Shown here in pieces: positions 1 through 7,653 of a stretch of 64,000 bases of DNA. The notes below the pieces were generated by a model that made no database searches, was not told the DNA's origin, and saw only the letters and a program-made list of their open reading frames with translations. Position numbers and translations under genes: made by a program. The DNA is from Neisseria leonii. GTDB taxonomy: Bacteria > Pseudomonadota > Gammaproteobacteria > Burkholderiales > Neisseriaceae. The stretch covers positions 1,798,001 through 1,862,000 of the forward strand of contig NZ_CP145606.1 in the NCBI RefSeq assembly GCF_028776105.2, read 5' to 3'. The first letter of the stretch is position 1. The number at the start of each line of letters is the position of its first letter.

Positions 1-988
1 TGTTTTTTGCCAGATTTTTCGGCAGGCCGGGATTGCGCGGGGGAAATTTCAAATCGGGGCGCGCCACCATGTCGGGGACGGCCATCAGGCGCACCAGGTT
101 GACCGGTCCGTTTACGCGGTACAGCCCGCTCTCTTCGAGTTTGAACTGATCCAGCAGGAAGCGGCTGATATGGCGGGGACAGGTTTCGGAAACTTCGAGG
201 CGCACACCGTCGCCGTATTCGCGGTCGTGCAGCTCGCTCTGAATGGCGGTGCGCAGATTGGTCAGGTCTTCTTCGGCGACGGTCAGGTCGCTGTCGCGCG
301 TCAGGCGGAACTGGTGGCAGCCTTTGACTTCCATGCCGGGGAACAGGTGGTGGACGTATTCGTGCAGAATGGAGGATAAAAAGACAAAGCCGTGTTCGTT
401 GCCGCAGAGATCGGCTGGCAGTTTGACGACGCGCGGCAGAATGCGCGGTGCCTGTACGATGGCCATGCCGGAGGTGCGGCCGAAAGCGTCGGTGCCTTCC
501 AGTTCCACTGCGAAATTGAGCGATTTGTTGGACGGGCGGGGGAAGGGGTGGGCGGATACCAGGCCGATGGGGGTCAGCACCGGCAGCAGTTCGCGGCGGA
601 AATAGTCTTCAATCCATTCGCGCTGTGCGGCCGTCCAGTTGCGGCGGCGGTAAAAATGGATGCCTTCGCGGCCGAGGGCGGGTTGGAGCTGTTCGTTGAA
701 CAGTGTGTATTGTTCGTGAATCAGACGGCGTGCCGTTTCGCCGGCGGCGGTCAGGGTCTGCTGCGCGGTCAGACCGCTGTCGAGCAGGGCGTTCGGGTTT
801 TGTTTGTGCCGGCGTTTCAGGTAAGCCATGCGCACTTCGAAAAATTCGTCGAGATTGGACGAGACGATGCACAAAAAGCGCAGCCGTTCCAGCAGCGGGA
901 CGCGTTCGTCCTGCGCCTGCGCCAAGACGCGGCGGTTGAATTCCAGAAGGCTTTGTTCGCGGCAGAGCAGACGGTGGGATTGGGGCAT
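1..988 (-). CDS. ppk: Polyphosphate kinase, N-terminal part (runs off the window)
   Basis: The first 329 codons of a minus-strand gene that stays open to base 1. The N-terminus reads MPQSHRLLCREQSLLEFN and continues with RLRFLCIVSSNLDEFFEVRM, the N-terminal domain signature of Ppk1. That enzyme reversibly polymerises the gamma-phosphate of ATP into polyphosphate. The catalytic phospho-histidine lies in the missing C-terminal half, so activity cannot be judged here. The start is the ATG at 988. The gene is divergent from rsmJ, with about 190 bp of shared upstream DNA. The family assignment is clear; completeness is unknown. Confidence 0.9.
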   Translation of the reverse strand, partial: MPQSHRLLCREQSLLEFNRRVLAQAQDERVPLLERLRFLCIVSSNLDEFFEVRMAYLKRRHKQNPNALLDSGLTAQQTLTAAGETARRLIHEQYTLFNEQLQPALGREGIHFYRRRNWTAAQREWIEDYFRRELLPVLTPIGLVSAHPFPRPSNKSLNFAVELEGTDAFGRTSGMAIVQAPRILPRVVKLPADLCGNEHGFVFLSSILHEYVHHLFPGMEVKGCHQFRLTRDSDLTVAEEDLTNLRTAIQSELHDREYGDGVRLEVSETCPRHISRFLLDQFKLEESGLYRVNGPVNLVRLMAVPDMVARPDLKFPPRNPGLPKNLAKN

Positions 989-1020
989 GGCCGGTTCCTT
1001 GGTGGCAGATGGAAAAAAAC

Positions 1021-1026
1021 ATTATA
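1021..1026 (-). promoter_or_regulatory. ppk: Possible -10 element for ppk
   Basis: The minus strand reads TATAAT here, about 33 nt upstream of the ppk ATG. No good -35 is visible at the usual spacing, so this rests on the -10 alone. Confidence 0.35.
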
Positions 1027-1068
1027 GCAAAGCCTTTTTGACAGAAATATGGCAGCGGGGCGGTGTTG

Positions 1069-1080
1069 ATGCCGTCTGAA
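1069..1080 (+). repeat. DUS, AT dialect, in the ppk/rsmJ divergent gap
   Basis: ATGCCGTCTGAA, the 12-mer form typical of N. meningitidis and N. gonorrhoeae. It is a minority form in this window, where AGGCCGTCTGAA dominates. DUS are bound by the minor pilin ComP during DNA uptake. Confidence 0.9.
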
Positions 1081-1123
1081 AACAAACGGTGCCGCTTTTT
1101 TTCGGGCGGCCTGCGGCGCGGTT

Positions 1124-1152
1124 TTGCATGCGGAGGATTGCTGTGCTAGTCT
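1124..1152 (+). promoter_or_regulatory. rsmJ: Predicted sigma70 promoter of rsmJ
   Basis: TTGCAT, a 17-nt spacer, then TAGTCT preceded by TGC (extended -10). It ends 27 nt before the rsmJ ATG. Pattern match only. Confidence 0.5.
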
Positions 1153-1179
1153 GCGGGCGCGAAAACGGGAGGGACGGGT

Positions 1180-1923
1180 ATGACGGAAATTGCAGTCTGG
1201 CGTACCGCCGATGCGGTGCCGGTGGAAGATTACGGTTTGGCCGAAACAGACAGGCCGCCTGAAACGGGGCTGTATCTGCTGGCCGACGGCAGCGGTGTGA
1301 GTTTGTGCAAAAGCGGCGAGAAAGGGCGGGTGCGTGCCGAGTTTGCCGAAGGGGCGGCACAGCACCGGCGCACACAGGGCGGCGGCGAACTGATTGCCCG
1401 GGCGGTGAACCATACTGCCTGCCCGTCGGTGTGGGACGCGACGGGCGGTTTGGGGCGCGATGCGTTTGTGCTGGCCTCGCTGGGTTTGAATGTGAAAGTG
1501 TTCGAGCGGCATCCGGCCGTGGCTGCTCTGTTTTCAGACGGCCTCAGGCGGGCGGCGGCCGACCCCGATGCGGCAGCGGCAGCGGCGCGGATCGAACTGG
1601 TATACGCCGATGCGGCGGCATATATGGACACGGCGCAGGAACGCCCCGATGTGGTGTATCTCGATCCGATGTATCCGGTGCGCCGCAAATCGGCAGCGGT
1701 CAAAAAAGAAATGGCGTATTTTCACGAGCTGGTAGGTGCGGCGGAGGCCGGTGATGAAGCGGCATTGTTGGCGGCGGCACGCCGCTGCGCCAAAAAACGG
1801 GTGGTGGTCAAACGGCCGCGGCTGGGCGACTGTCTGGCCGGTGAGCCGCCTGCTTATCATTACGGCGGCAAATCCACACGGTTTGATGTGTATCTGCCGT
1901 TTTTTCCGCAACAGGACGATTAA
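1180..1923 (+). CDS. rsmJ: 16S rRNA (guanine1516-N2)-methyltransferase RsmJ
   Basis: A 247-aa SAM-dependent methyltransferase that methylates N2 of G1516 (E. coli numbering) in 16S rRNA of the small subunit. The protein has the glycine-rich SAM motif VWDATGGLGRDAFVLA near residues 85-100 and a DPMYP catalytic-loop motif near residue 165, as in the RsmJ/YhiQ family. Length matches the family at about 250 aa. The start follows a purine-rich GGGAGGGACGGG Shine-Dalgarno. An intragenic DUS (1533-1544, reverse) encodes the FSDGL stretch. It is followed after 9 bp by the NUDIX gene, so the two are probably cotranscribed. Confidence 0.93.
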   Translation: MTEIAVWRTADAVPVEDYGLAETDRPPETGLYLLADGSGVSLCKSGEKGRVRAEFAEGAAQHRRTQGGGELIARAVNHTACPSVWDATGGLGRDAFVLASLGLNVKVFERHPAVAALFSDGLRRAAADPDAAAAAARIELVYADAAAYMDTAQERPDVVYLDPMYPVRRKSAAVKKEMAYFHELVGAAEAGDEAALLAAARRCAKKRVVVKRPRLGDCLAGEPPAYHYGGKSTRFDVYLPFFPQQDD

Positions 1924-1932
1924 GGAAGGCGT

Positions 1933-2853
1933 ATGGAAGTGCCGCAGTTTGAGCATATTTTGAGCCGTGCGCTGCACGATGCGCTGTGGCGGCGCGTGCA
2001 GGCGGTATTTGCGTTTGATCCGGGCCGGTGGCACGAATTGCGGCTCAACGGCCGCCATTTGGGCTATCTGAACGACAAATGGCGGCGGCTTCTGCTGCGC
2101 GATTGGACAGGCCGTCTGAAAAGCAATGACAGGGCGGTGTATCTGGAAACCGACGACTGGCTGGCTATGGGCGACCGTTTGCAGAACATGGCTGCCGTAT
2201 GGCGTGATACGGGCGAGTTGTCGGGCTGGCGCAACGAAGCGTTCAGCGTGAGGCTGGACGGCGAAACACTGTTTGACTTGGAACGTGCCGCGTTCCGTCC
2301 CCTAGGCCTGTACAGCCACGCCGTCCACATCAACGGTTTGAGCAGGTACGAAGGGCAGTGGCGGTTTTGGATTGCGCGGCGCAGTCCGTATAAGACAGTG
2401 GATCCGGGCAAGCTCGACAATATGGTGGGCGGCGGTGTGGCGGCGGGCGAGAGCGTGTCCGAAGCACTGTGCCGCGAAGGCTGGGAGGAGGCAGGCCTGT
2501 CCGACACGCTGCTCGCACCGCTGGTGTGCCGCTGGCGCTTAGACAGCCTGCGCACCGTTTCGCGCGGCCTGCACCGCGAGTGCCTGCACGTGTATCACGC
2601 CGTTCTGCCGGCCGGTACCACACCGGAAAACCAAGACGGCGAAGTGGCCGGATTCGAACTGTTCGATGCGGAAACGCTGGCTGGGAAAATGTGCGCGGGC
2701 GAGATGATGAACGATGCGCTTTTGGCCACGCTGGCCGCGTTTGCCGATTACGGCCTGCTCGATGAGGCACACCCTCTGGCGCAGTTTCTTGCCTGTCAGG
2801 CGTCCCCTGCCGAAGGGGCAGTGCTTGCGGCGGGCGGAAGAAACATATTATGA
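1933..2853 (+). CDS. NUDIX hydrolase with N-terminal DUF4743-type domain
   Basis: A 306-aa protein. A complete Nudix box lies at residues 167-189: G167, E173, R181-E182, E185-E186, then AGL, so the metal-binding glutamates are present. The N-terminal half (YLNDKWRRLLL ... GLYSHAVHINGL) resembles the DUF4743 domain found in front of Nudix domains in fungal Tnr3-like thiamine pyrophosphokinases and related bacterial proteins. The substrate is a nucleoside or cofactor diphosphate by family, but which one cannot be told. An intragenic DUS at 2109-2120 encodes GRLK. It sits 9 bp behind rsmJ. Confidence 0.85.
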   Translation: MEVPQFEHILSRALHDALWRRVQAVFAFDPGRWHELRLNGRHLGYLNDKWRRLLLRDWTGRLKSNDRAVYLETDDWLAMGDRLQNMAAVWRDTGELSGWRNEAFSVRLDGETLFDLERAAFRPLGLYSHAVHINGLSRYEGQWRFWIARRSPYKTVDPGKLDNMVGGGVAAGESVSEALCREGWEEAGLSDTLLAPLVCRWRLDSLRTVSRGLHRECLHVYHAVLPAGTTPENQDGEVAGFELFDAETLAGKMCAGEMMNDALLATLAAFADYGLLDEAHPLAQFLACQASPAEGAVLAAGGRNIL

Positions 2854-2911
2854 TGCGTACAGTCTTAATAAAAAATAACAGACGGCGCACAGCGGCCGCA
2901 GGAGTCGAGAA

Positions 2912-3367
2912 ATGGAAGTAGGCGTATCCAAACATGCTTCGATGAATATCGCACTGGTACAGGCGCGCGAAGCGTTGATGACAAATTTCCGTCCGATACT
3001 CAACGAAGCGGGTGTGACCGAGCAGCAATGGCGGATTATCCGGCTGGTGGCCGAAAACGGCACCTCGGATTTTCAGTCGTTGGCCGAAGATGCCTGTATC
3101 CTGCGCCCCAGCCTGACCGGAATTTTGGTGCGGCTGGAAAAAAACGGCTATCTGGTGCGGCTCAAACCGGCAAACGACCAGCGGCGCGTGTTTATCAAGC
3201 TCACCGACGCGGGCAAGCGGCTGTATCAGGAAATCGGCAGCAGGGTGGACGAACGTTACGATGCCATCGAGCGCGTGATGGGGAAAAGCAAGATGGAACA
3301 GCTGCGCGGCCTGCTGTCAGACCTGCACACCGCACGCCACCCGCTGCCGCCTGCCGATGCCGTCTGA
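2912..3367 (+). CDS. farR: MarR-family regulator NadR/FarR (HpaR type)
   Basis: A 151-aa winged-helix MarR protein closely resembling neisserial FarR/NadR, with shared stretches such as SKHAS, QAREALM, QQWRIIRL, CILRPSLTGIL, NDQRRVF and VDERYDAIE. In N. meningitidis this protein represses nadA and farAB and is released by 4-hydroxyphenylacetate. The N-terminal His, Ser and Asn that, from memory, contact the ligand there are present as H8, S10 and N12. The flavin reductase gene next door (hpaC) fits a hydroxyphenylacetate theme. The stop codon is supplied by a DUS (GCC GTC TGA). The start follows a GGAG Shine-Dalgarno. Confidence 0.92.
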   Translation: MEVGVSKHASMNIALVQAREALMTNFRPILNEAGVTEQQWRIIRLVAENGTSDFQSLAEDACILRPSLTGILVRLEKNGYLVRLKPANDQRRVFIKLTDAGKRLYQEIGSRVDERYDAIERVMGKSKMEQLRGLLSDLHTARHPLPPADAV

Positions 3368-3423
3368 AAACCGCAGCAGGCCGCTCCGCCCCTTCCGCCC
3401 GCCGCATCCGTTTCAGACGGCCT
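3357..3423. terminator. Inverted DUS pair after farR
   Basis: ATGCCGTCTGAA at 3357-3368 overlaps the farR stop, and its reverse complement (AG form) is at 3412-3423. The arms can pair with a loop of about 43 nt. The wide loop and lack of a T-run make it a weak terminator, so read-through into hpaC is possible. Confidence 0.45.
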
Positions 3424-3509
3424 GACCGTTCCCGCCGTCTGCCCGCCGCACCATAACCGGCCGTTGCGGATATGCCGCAGCGGCCATACTGAATCCAACA
3501 TTCAAAGCC

Positions 3510-4016
3510 ATGACTGAAACCCACCCCCTGCAGGCCGCGTTCCGCGATGCCATGGCCGCCTGTGCCGCCGGCGTACATGTGATTACTACCGACGGTGCGG
3601 CAGGCCGCTACGGCATTACCATGACGGCCGTTTCCGCCGTAACCGATACCCCGCCTACCGTGATGCTGTGCATCAACCGCCAATCGGCCGTCGTGCCGGT
3701 GCTGCTGCAAAACCGCGCGCTGTGCATCAACGTGCTGTCGGCGGGGCAGCAGGACGTTGCCGAGCATTTTGCCGGTATGACCGCCCTGTCGCCCGAAGAG
3801 CGTTTCGAATACCACATCTGGCACCGGGGGCAAAGCGGCCAGTTGCAGGTGGAAGGCGCGCTGGCGCACCTGCACGGCACCCTTGCCGCGCAAAACGAAG
3901 TGGGCACGCATTGGGTGTTTCTGGTCGAAATCGACGAAATTGCCGTGCATGACGGCAAAACCACCCGCGATCCGGCACTGGTGTATTTCCGCCGCCGTTT
4001 CGGCAGTCTGGCTTGA
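3510..4016 (+). CDS. hpaC: Flavin reductase, HpaC type
   Basis: A 168-aa flavin reductase-like protein: FRDAMAACAAGVHVITTDG near the N-terminus, then the FMN/FAD-binding GITMTAVSAVTDTPPTVMLCIN segment and a C-terminal DPALVYFRRRFG. By family it uses NAD(P)H to reduce free flavin for a partner monooxygenase, classically 4-hydroxyphenylacetate 3-monooxygenase. No HpaB oxygenase gene is in this window, so the partner is unknown. It lies 142 bp behind farR, the same order recalled for the meningococcal nadR locus. A carbonic anhydrase gene follows within 14 bp. Confidence 0.9.
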   Translation: MTETHPLQAAFRDAMAACAAGVHVITTDGAAGRYGITMTAVSAVTDTPPTVMLCINRQSAVVPVLLQNRALCINVLSAGQQDVAEHFAGMTALSPEERFEYHIWHRGQSGQLQVEGALAHLHGTLAAQNEVGTHWVFLVEIDEIAVHDGKTTRDPALVYFRRRFGSLA

Positions 4017-4030
4017 AGCACGGAGCACGC

Positions 4031-4621
4031 ATGGGCGTCTTGAACGAAATTCTCGATTACAACGACAAATTTGTCGCCGAAGGGCGTTACGAACGTTTTT
4101 TTACCAACAAATACCCCGAACGCGGGCTGGCGATTCTGTCGTGCATGGACGCGCGCATGGTCGAGCTGCTGCCTTCCGCCCTGGGCTTGAAAAACGGCGA
4201 TGCCAAACTGATTAAAAATGCCGGTGCGTTGGTCAGCCACCCGTGGGGCTCCGTCATGCGCAGCCTGCTGGTGGCGGTGTTCGAACTGAAAGTAACGGAA
4301 ATTATGGTGGTGGCGCATTACGACTGCGGTATGCGCGGCCTGAATGCCGGTTCGTTTCTGGCACACGCCGACGCATTCGGTATCCCCGAAGACCGCATCA
4401 CGACGCTGCGCAATGCCGGTATCGATTTGGACGGCTGGCTGACCGGTTTCGACGATGTGGAAGACAGTGTGCGCCACACCGTCAGCCTGATCCGCCGCCA
4501 CCCGCTGATGCCGGACAATGTGGCGGTACACGGGCTGGTTATCCATCCGGCCACGGGCAAACTGACGCTGGTGGCCGACGGACGCAGCGAATGTCCGCTG
4601 CCGCCGGGGAAACAGGTATGA
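4031..4621 (+). CDS. Beta-class carbonic anhydrase
   Basis: A 196-aa beta-carbonic anhydrase, catalysing CO2 hydration to bicarbonate. The zinc ligands are visible: C38 in SCMDAR (with the D40-R42 dyad) and H96 and C99 in AHYDCGM. The ATG at 4031 is preferred because GGAG lies 5 nt upstream; an in-frame TTG at 4013 would overlap the hpaC end and has no better site. The stop overlaps the nadD start (ATGA), so translation is coupled. The short two-domain layout resembles the small beta-CAs of Gram-positives and beta-proteobacteria. Confidence 0.9.
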   Translation: MGVLNEILDYNDKFVAEGRYERFFTNKYPERGLAILSCMDARMVELLPSALGLKNGDAKLIKNAGALVSHPWGSVMRSLLVAVFELKVTEIMVVAHYDCGMRGLNAGSFLAHADAFGIPEDRITTLRNAGIDLDGWLTGFDDVEDSVRHTVSLIRRHPLMPDNVAVHGLVIHPATGKLTLVADGRSECPLPPGKQV

Positions 4622-5223
4622 AAATCGGCCTGTTCGGCGGGACGTTCGACCCCGTCCACAACGGGCATACGCAGATTGCCCGTGCGTTTGCCGATGAATT
4701 GGCACTCGATACGGTGATTTTCCTGCCTGCCGGCGACCCTTACCACAAAGATGCGCCGCGTACGCCCGCCGAACACCGTCTGGCCATGACGCAGCTGGCG
4801 GTACGGAACGATGCGCGTTTTGCTGTGAGCGACTGCGACATTGTGCGTTCGGGTGCCACTTATACCGTCGATACGGTACAGATTTTCCGTCAGCAGTTTC
4901 CGCAGGCGCAGCTGTGGTGGCTGATGGGCATGGACAGCCTGCTGCAACTGCACACGTGGAAAAACTGGCAGATGCTGGTGCGCCAAACCCGTATTGCCGT
5001 GGCCGCCCGAGGGGAAAGCAGTCTGTCGGCCGTCCCGCCCGAACTGCGGAACTGGCTGGGCGGTGCGCTGGAAAACGGCACCCTGCATCTGTTGCAGACA
5101 CCGCTTTATCCCGTCAGTTCCAGTGAAATCCGAGGCCGTCTGAAAAGCGGCCCGGCGGCAGACGAATGGCTGGATGCCGCGGTGGCCGACTATATCCGCC
5201 GCCACGGACTCTATCGCGGATAG
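4618..5223 (+). CDS. nadD: Nicotinate-nucleotide adenylyltransferase NadD
   Basis: A 201-aa nucleotidyltransferase making deamido-NAD from nicotinate mononucleotide and ATP in NAD biosynthesis. The hallmark GLFGGTFDPVHNGH motif is at residues 4-17 and the second signature SSSEIRGRL is near the C-terminus. The ATG overlaps the carbonic anhydrase stop (ATGA). An intragenic DUS at 5133-5144 encodes the GRLK part of that second signature. The nadD-rsfS-rlmH order is common in bacteria and holds here, apart from an inserted lipoprotein gene. Confidence 0.95.
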   Translation: MKIGLFGGTFDPVHNGHTQIARAFADELALDTVIFLPAGDPYHKDAPRTPAEHRLAMTQLAVRNDARFAVSDCDIVRSGATYTVDTVQIFRQQFPQAQLWWLMGMDSLLQLHTWKNWQMLVRQTRIAVAARGESSLSAVPPELRNWLGGALENGTLHLLQTPLYPVSSSEIRGRLKSGPAADEWLDAAVADYIRRHGLYRG

Positions 5224-5323
5224 CCGTCCGCCGCGCTGCTGCCGCAGGCGGAATTTTTTGAACAGCATGACGGTGTGTGGCGGCCGTCTGCGGATTTCAG
5301 ACGGCCCGGATTGCCGAATCGGG

Positions 5324-5329
5324 TATAAT
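5324..5329 (+). promoter_or_regulatory. Probable -10 element upstream of rsfS
   Basis: TATAAT in the nadD-rsfS gap, 30 nt before the rsfS ATG. It suggests rsfS has its own promoter, although the -35 is poor. A reverse DUS fragment lies just upstream at about 5295-5306. Confidence 0.45.
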
Positions 5330-5359
5330 GGCCGGACGAATGATTTTTCAGGACAGAGC

Positions 5360-5752
5360 ATGATTGAACAGGAATTGCCGGATATGCAGCAGATGACCGC
5401 CGTGGCGGTCAATGCGCTGGAAGACGTAAAAGCCAAAGATATTGTGGTGCTCGATACCGCCGATAAAACCCCGCTGTTTGCCAAAATGATCATCGCCAGC
5501 GGCGACAGCACCCGCCAAGTCAAAGCCTTGGCCAACAATGTGGCGGTGGACTTGAAAGCGGCCGGTTTTGAGATTTTGAGCAGCGAAGGCCAGGATTCGG
5601 GCGAATGGGCGCTGGTGGATGCGGGCGATCTGGTGGTACACATTATGCTGCCTGCCGTGCGCGATTTTTACGACATTGAAGCTTTGTGGGGCGGCGAAAA
5701 GCCGTCGTATCATGCGGGTGCGGCCAAGCCTTGGCACGCCGCAGACAACTGA
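5360..5752 (+). CDS. rsfS: Ribosome silencing factor RsfS
   Basis: A 130-aa RsfS/Iojap protein that binds L14 on the 50S subunit and blocks subunit joining under nutrient limitation. Family signatures are KAKDIVVLDT, MIIASGDSTRQVKALA and EWALVDAGDLVVHIM. The ATG at 5360 is used because the longer upstream open frame reads through the DUS-containing gap and lacks family similarity. It is followed 15 bp later by a lipoprotein gene with an AAGGAG Shine-Dalgarno. Confidence 0.94.
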   Translation: MIEQELPDMQQMTAVAVNALEDVKAKDIVVLDTADKTPLFAKMIIASGDSTRQVKALANNVAVDLKAAGFEILSSEGQDSGEWALVDAGDLVVHIMLPAVRDFYDIEALWGGEKPSYHAGAAKPWHAADN

Positions 5753-5767
5753 AAAGGAGTACGCGAC

Positions 5768-6136
5768 ATGAAACGCAATCTCTGTTTGACGGCCGCTGCC
5801 GTTTTGGTGCTGGCTGCGTGCGGTGCGGATCAGCCGCAAACCCGCCGTCTGGATTTGGGACAGGCCGTTCAGGGTTATCCCGCCGAAACCTTCCGCTGCG
5901 AAAACGGTGCCACCGTGCGCGTTTCTCCGGCGGGCGAAGACCATGTCCGCCTGTCGCTGGGCAATGCGCATACCCGTCTGGCCGCACAGCGCGCTGCTTC
6001 CGGCAACCTGTATGCGGCACAGCAGGGCCTGTTCGGCAAGCCGACCGAGTGGCACGTCAAGGGCGGGGAAGCCGCATTTGAATACACATCTGCCGCCGGC
6101 GCGGCGGTCGTTACCGTCTGCCGTTCGGCCGACTGA
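5768..6136 (+). CDS. MliC-family lipoprotein (putative lysozyme inhibitor)
   Basis: A 122-aa predicted lipoprotein: signal peptide with lipobox LAAC (Cys18). The mature part has the MliC layout, with FRCENGATVRV, a central RAASGNLYAAQQGLF, KGGEAAFEY and a C-terminal Cys (VTVCRS). MliC proteins inhibit C-type lysozyme from the outer membrane; the related neisserial adhesin complex protein also does this. The gene interrupts the usual rsfS-rlmH neighbourhood, with short spacings on both sides (15 and 12 bp), so it is likely cotranscribed. Family call by pattern, inhibitor role by inference. Confidence 0.72.
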   Translation: MKRNLCLTAAAVLVLAACGADQPQTRRLDLGQAVQGYPAETFRCENGATVRVSPAGEDHVRLSLGNAHTRLAAQRAASGNLYAAQQGLFGKPTEWHVKGGEAAFEYTSAAGAAVVTVCRSAD

Positions 6137-6148
6137 ATTTAGGTCGGC

Positions 6149-6619
6149 ATGAATATTACGGTTTTGGCGGTCGGCACCAAAATGCCCGCATGGGTGGATG
6201 ATGCGGTTGCCGAATATGCCAAACGCTTCGGCCGCGATATTCAGTACACCCTGAAGGAAATCAAGCCGGAAAAGCGCGGTGCGGGCGTCAATGCCGCGCA
6301 GGGCATGGCGGCCGAAGAAAAGCGGATTATGGAGGCTGTGCCGCAGGGCGCGTTTCTGGTGGTGCTGGACGAGCGCGGCCAAGCCCCCACTTCGCTGGCT
6401 CTGGCGGCACATTTGAAGCAGTGGCAGCTTGACGGCGAGCATGTCTGTTTTGTGATCGGCGGTGCCGACGGCATGACCGATGCAGTCAAGCAGAAAGCCC
6501 GGCTGACCCTGCGCCTGTCCAGCCTGACCCTGCCGCACGGTATGGTGCGCGTGCTGCTGACCGAGCAGCTCTACCGTGCGGCATCGATTCTCAACAACCA
6601 TCCGTACCACCGCGAGTAG
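6149..6619 (+). CDS. rlmH: 23S rRNA (pseudouridine1915-N3)-methyltransferase RlmH
   Basis: A 156-aa SPOUT methyltransferase that methylates pseudouridine 1915 in helix 69 of 23S rRNA. Diagnostic pieces are the N-terminal MNITVLAVGTKMPAWV, LDERGQAPTSLALA, the knot motif FVIGGADGM, and the C-terminal LPHGMVRVLLTEQLYRA. Length equals the family norm. It follows the MliC lipoprotein by 12 bp and ends the run that starts at the carbonic anhydrase gene. Confidence 0.96.
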   Translation: MNITVLAVGTKMPAWVDDAVAEYAKRFGRDIQYTLKEIKPEKRGAGVNAAQGMAAEEKRIMEAVPQGAFLVVLDERGQAPTSLALAAHLKQWQLDGEHVCFVIGGADGMTDAVKQKARLTLRLSSLTLPHGMVRVLLTEQLYRAASILNNHPYHRE

Positions 6620-6709
6620 CGGCGGTTCGGCAGTTTCGGCAGACGGCTTCCGTTGCCGGAATCGGGCAGTATGCCGCCATTCCTGCCCGCGTTACCTGAT
6701 TGGCCGAAA

Positions 6710-6748
6710 AGGCCGTCTGAAAAGCGTGTAGCGTATTTCAGACGGCCT
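6710..6748. terminator. Inverted DUS terminator between rlmH and the GT2 gene
   Basis: AGGCCGTCTGAA (6710-6721) and its reverse complement (6737-6748) form a 12-bp stem with a 15-nt loop, followed by a T-run. It can serve the plus-strand rlmH operon and possibly the convergent LOS operon. Confidence 0.8.
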
Positions 6749-6825
6749 TTTTTGTATGCCGGTCATGGGATCGGGGTAGCGTTTCGAAAGAAGTTCGGCC
6801 CTGAGAAGAGCGGGCGCAGGACGGT

Positions 6826-7653
6826 TCAGGCATCCGTTCCGCTTTTGCAGTCGGACAGAAAACGGTTCACGCCGTCGGCACAGCGGCGGCTTTTTTGTTC
6901 CAGCGTCTGCCGCAGCAGCGCATCGTTGTGCGGCAGGGCGGCACGCCCGGCTTCACGGTGCCACAGATGATAGGCCAAGCCGCCGAATTTGAGGTTTTTG
7001 CGCCTGATGCCGTTGTGGTAGAGGCGGGCGGCAAATTCGCTGTCTTCGCGCCCCCAGCCGACAAAGGCATTGTTGAAGCCGTTTACCGCCAAAGCATCGC
7101 GCCGGTAAAGTCCCATATTGCAGCTTTTGATGTTTTTGAGTTTACGGTGTGTTTTTGCAGCCACCAGATTTTTGAGGCAGCGGCAGCGGACGGCGGCGAG
7201 TTTTTTTTCGATACCGCTGCAGTAAAAGGGCGGGCGGTAGTCGGGCGGCAGCGGTGCACCCAGCAGGTTTCGGGTAGCGGGTTCGGTCAGCAGTACACGG
7301 CTGCCCTGAACGAGGATGCCGGGTTCGGCAACGGATAAATGGTCGCGGACAAATTCGGTGTGCAGCACCATATCGCCGTCGATAAAGATGATGTAGCTGC
7401 TGTCGGCGGCGGCCAGTGCACGGTTGCGTGATTCGGCTGCACGAAAGCCGTCGTCCGGTTGCCATGTGTGTTTGACCGGCACGGGCGACAGAGCGGCAAA
7501 CCGGGCGATGAGTTTTCGGGTTTCCTCCCCCGATCCGTCGTCGGCCACAATGATTTCTGCCGGCAGCACGCTTTGGCGCAGAGCCGACTGTAAAACCAAA
7601 TCCAAGGCATCGGGACGGTTGTAGGTGGTGATAATCAGCGAAACATCGGTCAT
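6826..7653 (-). CDS. Family 2 glycosyltransferase with galactosyltransferase-type C-terminal motif
   Basis: A 275-aa GT-A protein. It starts MTDVSLIITTYNRPDALDLVL, has a DDGSGEE nucleotide-binding turn, a DGDMV metal-binding motif near residue 95 and a GWGREDSEFAARL motif near residue 200, as in GT2 enzymes with a Glyco_transf_7C segment. It probably adds a hexose or hexosamine to the LOS core; donor and acceptor cannot be read from sequence. The ATG overlaps the lgtF stop (ATGA), so it is translationally coupled. It is the last gene of the kdsD-to-GT2 operon and ends near the DUS terminator. Confidence 0.8.
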   Translation of the reverse strand: MTDVSLIITTYNRPDALDLVLQSALRQSVLPAEIIVADDGSGEETRKLIARFAALSPVPVKHTWQPDDGFRAAESRNRALAAADSSYIIFIDGDMVLHTEFVRDHLSVAEPGILVQGSRVLLTEPATRNLLGAPLPPDYRPPFYCSGIEKKLAAVRCRCLKNLVAAKTHRKLKNIKSCNMGLYRRDALAVNGFNNAFVGWGREDSEFAARLYHNGIRRKNLKFGGLAYHLWHREAGRAALPHNDALLRQTLEQKSRRCADGVNRFLSDCKSGTDA

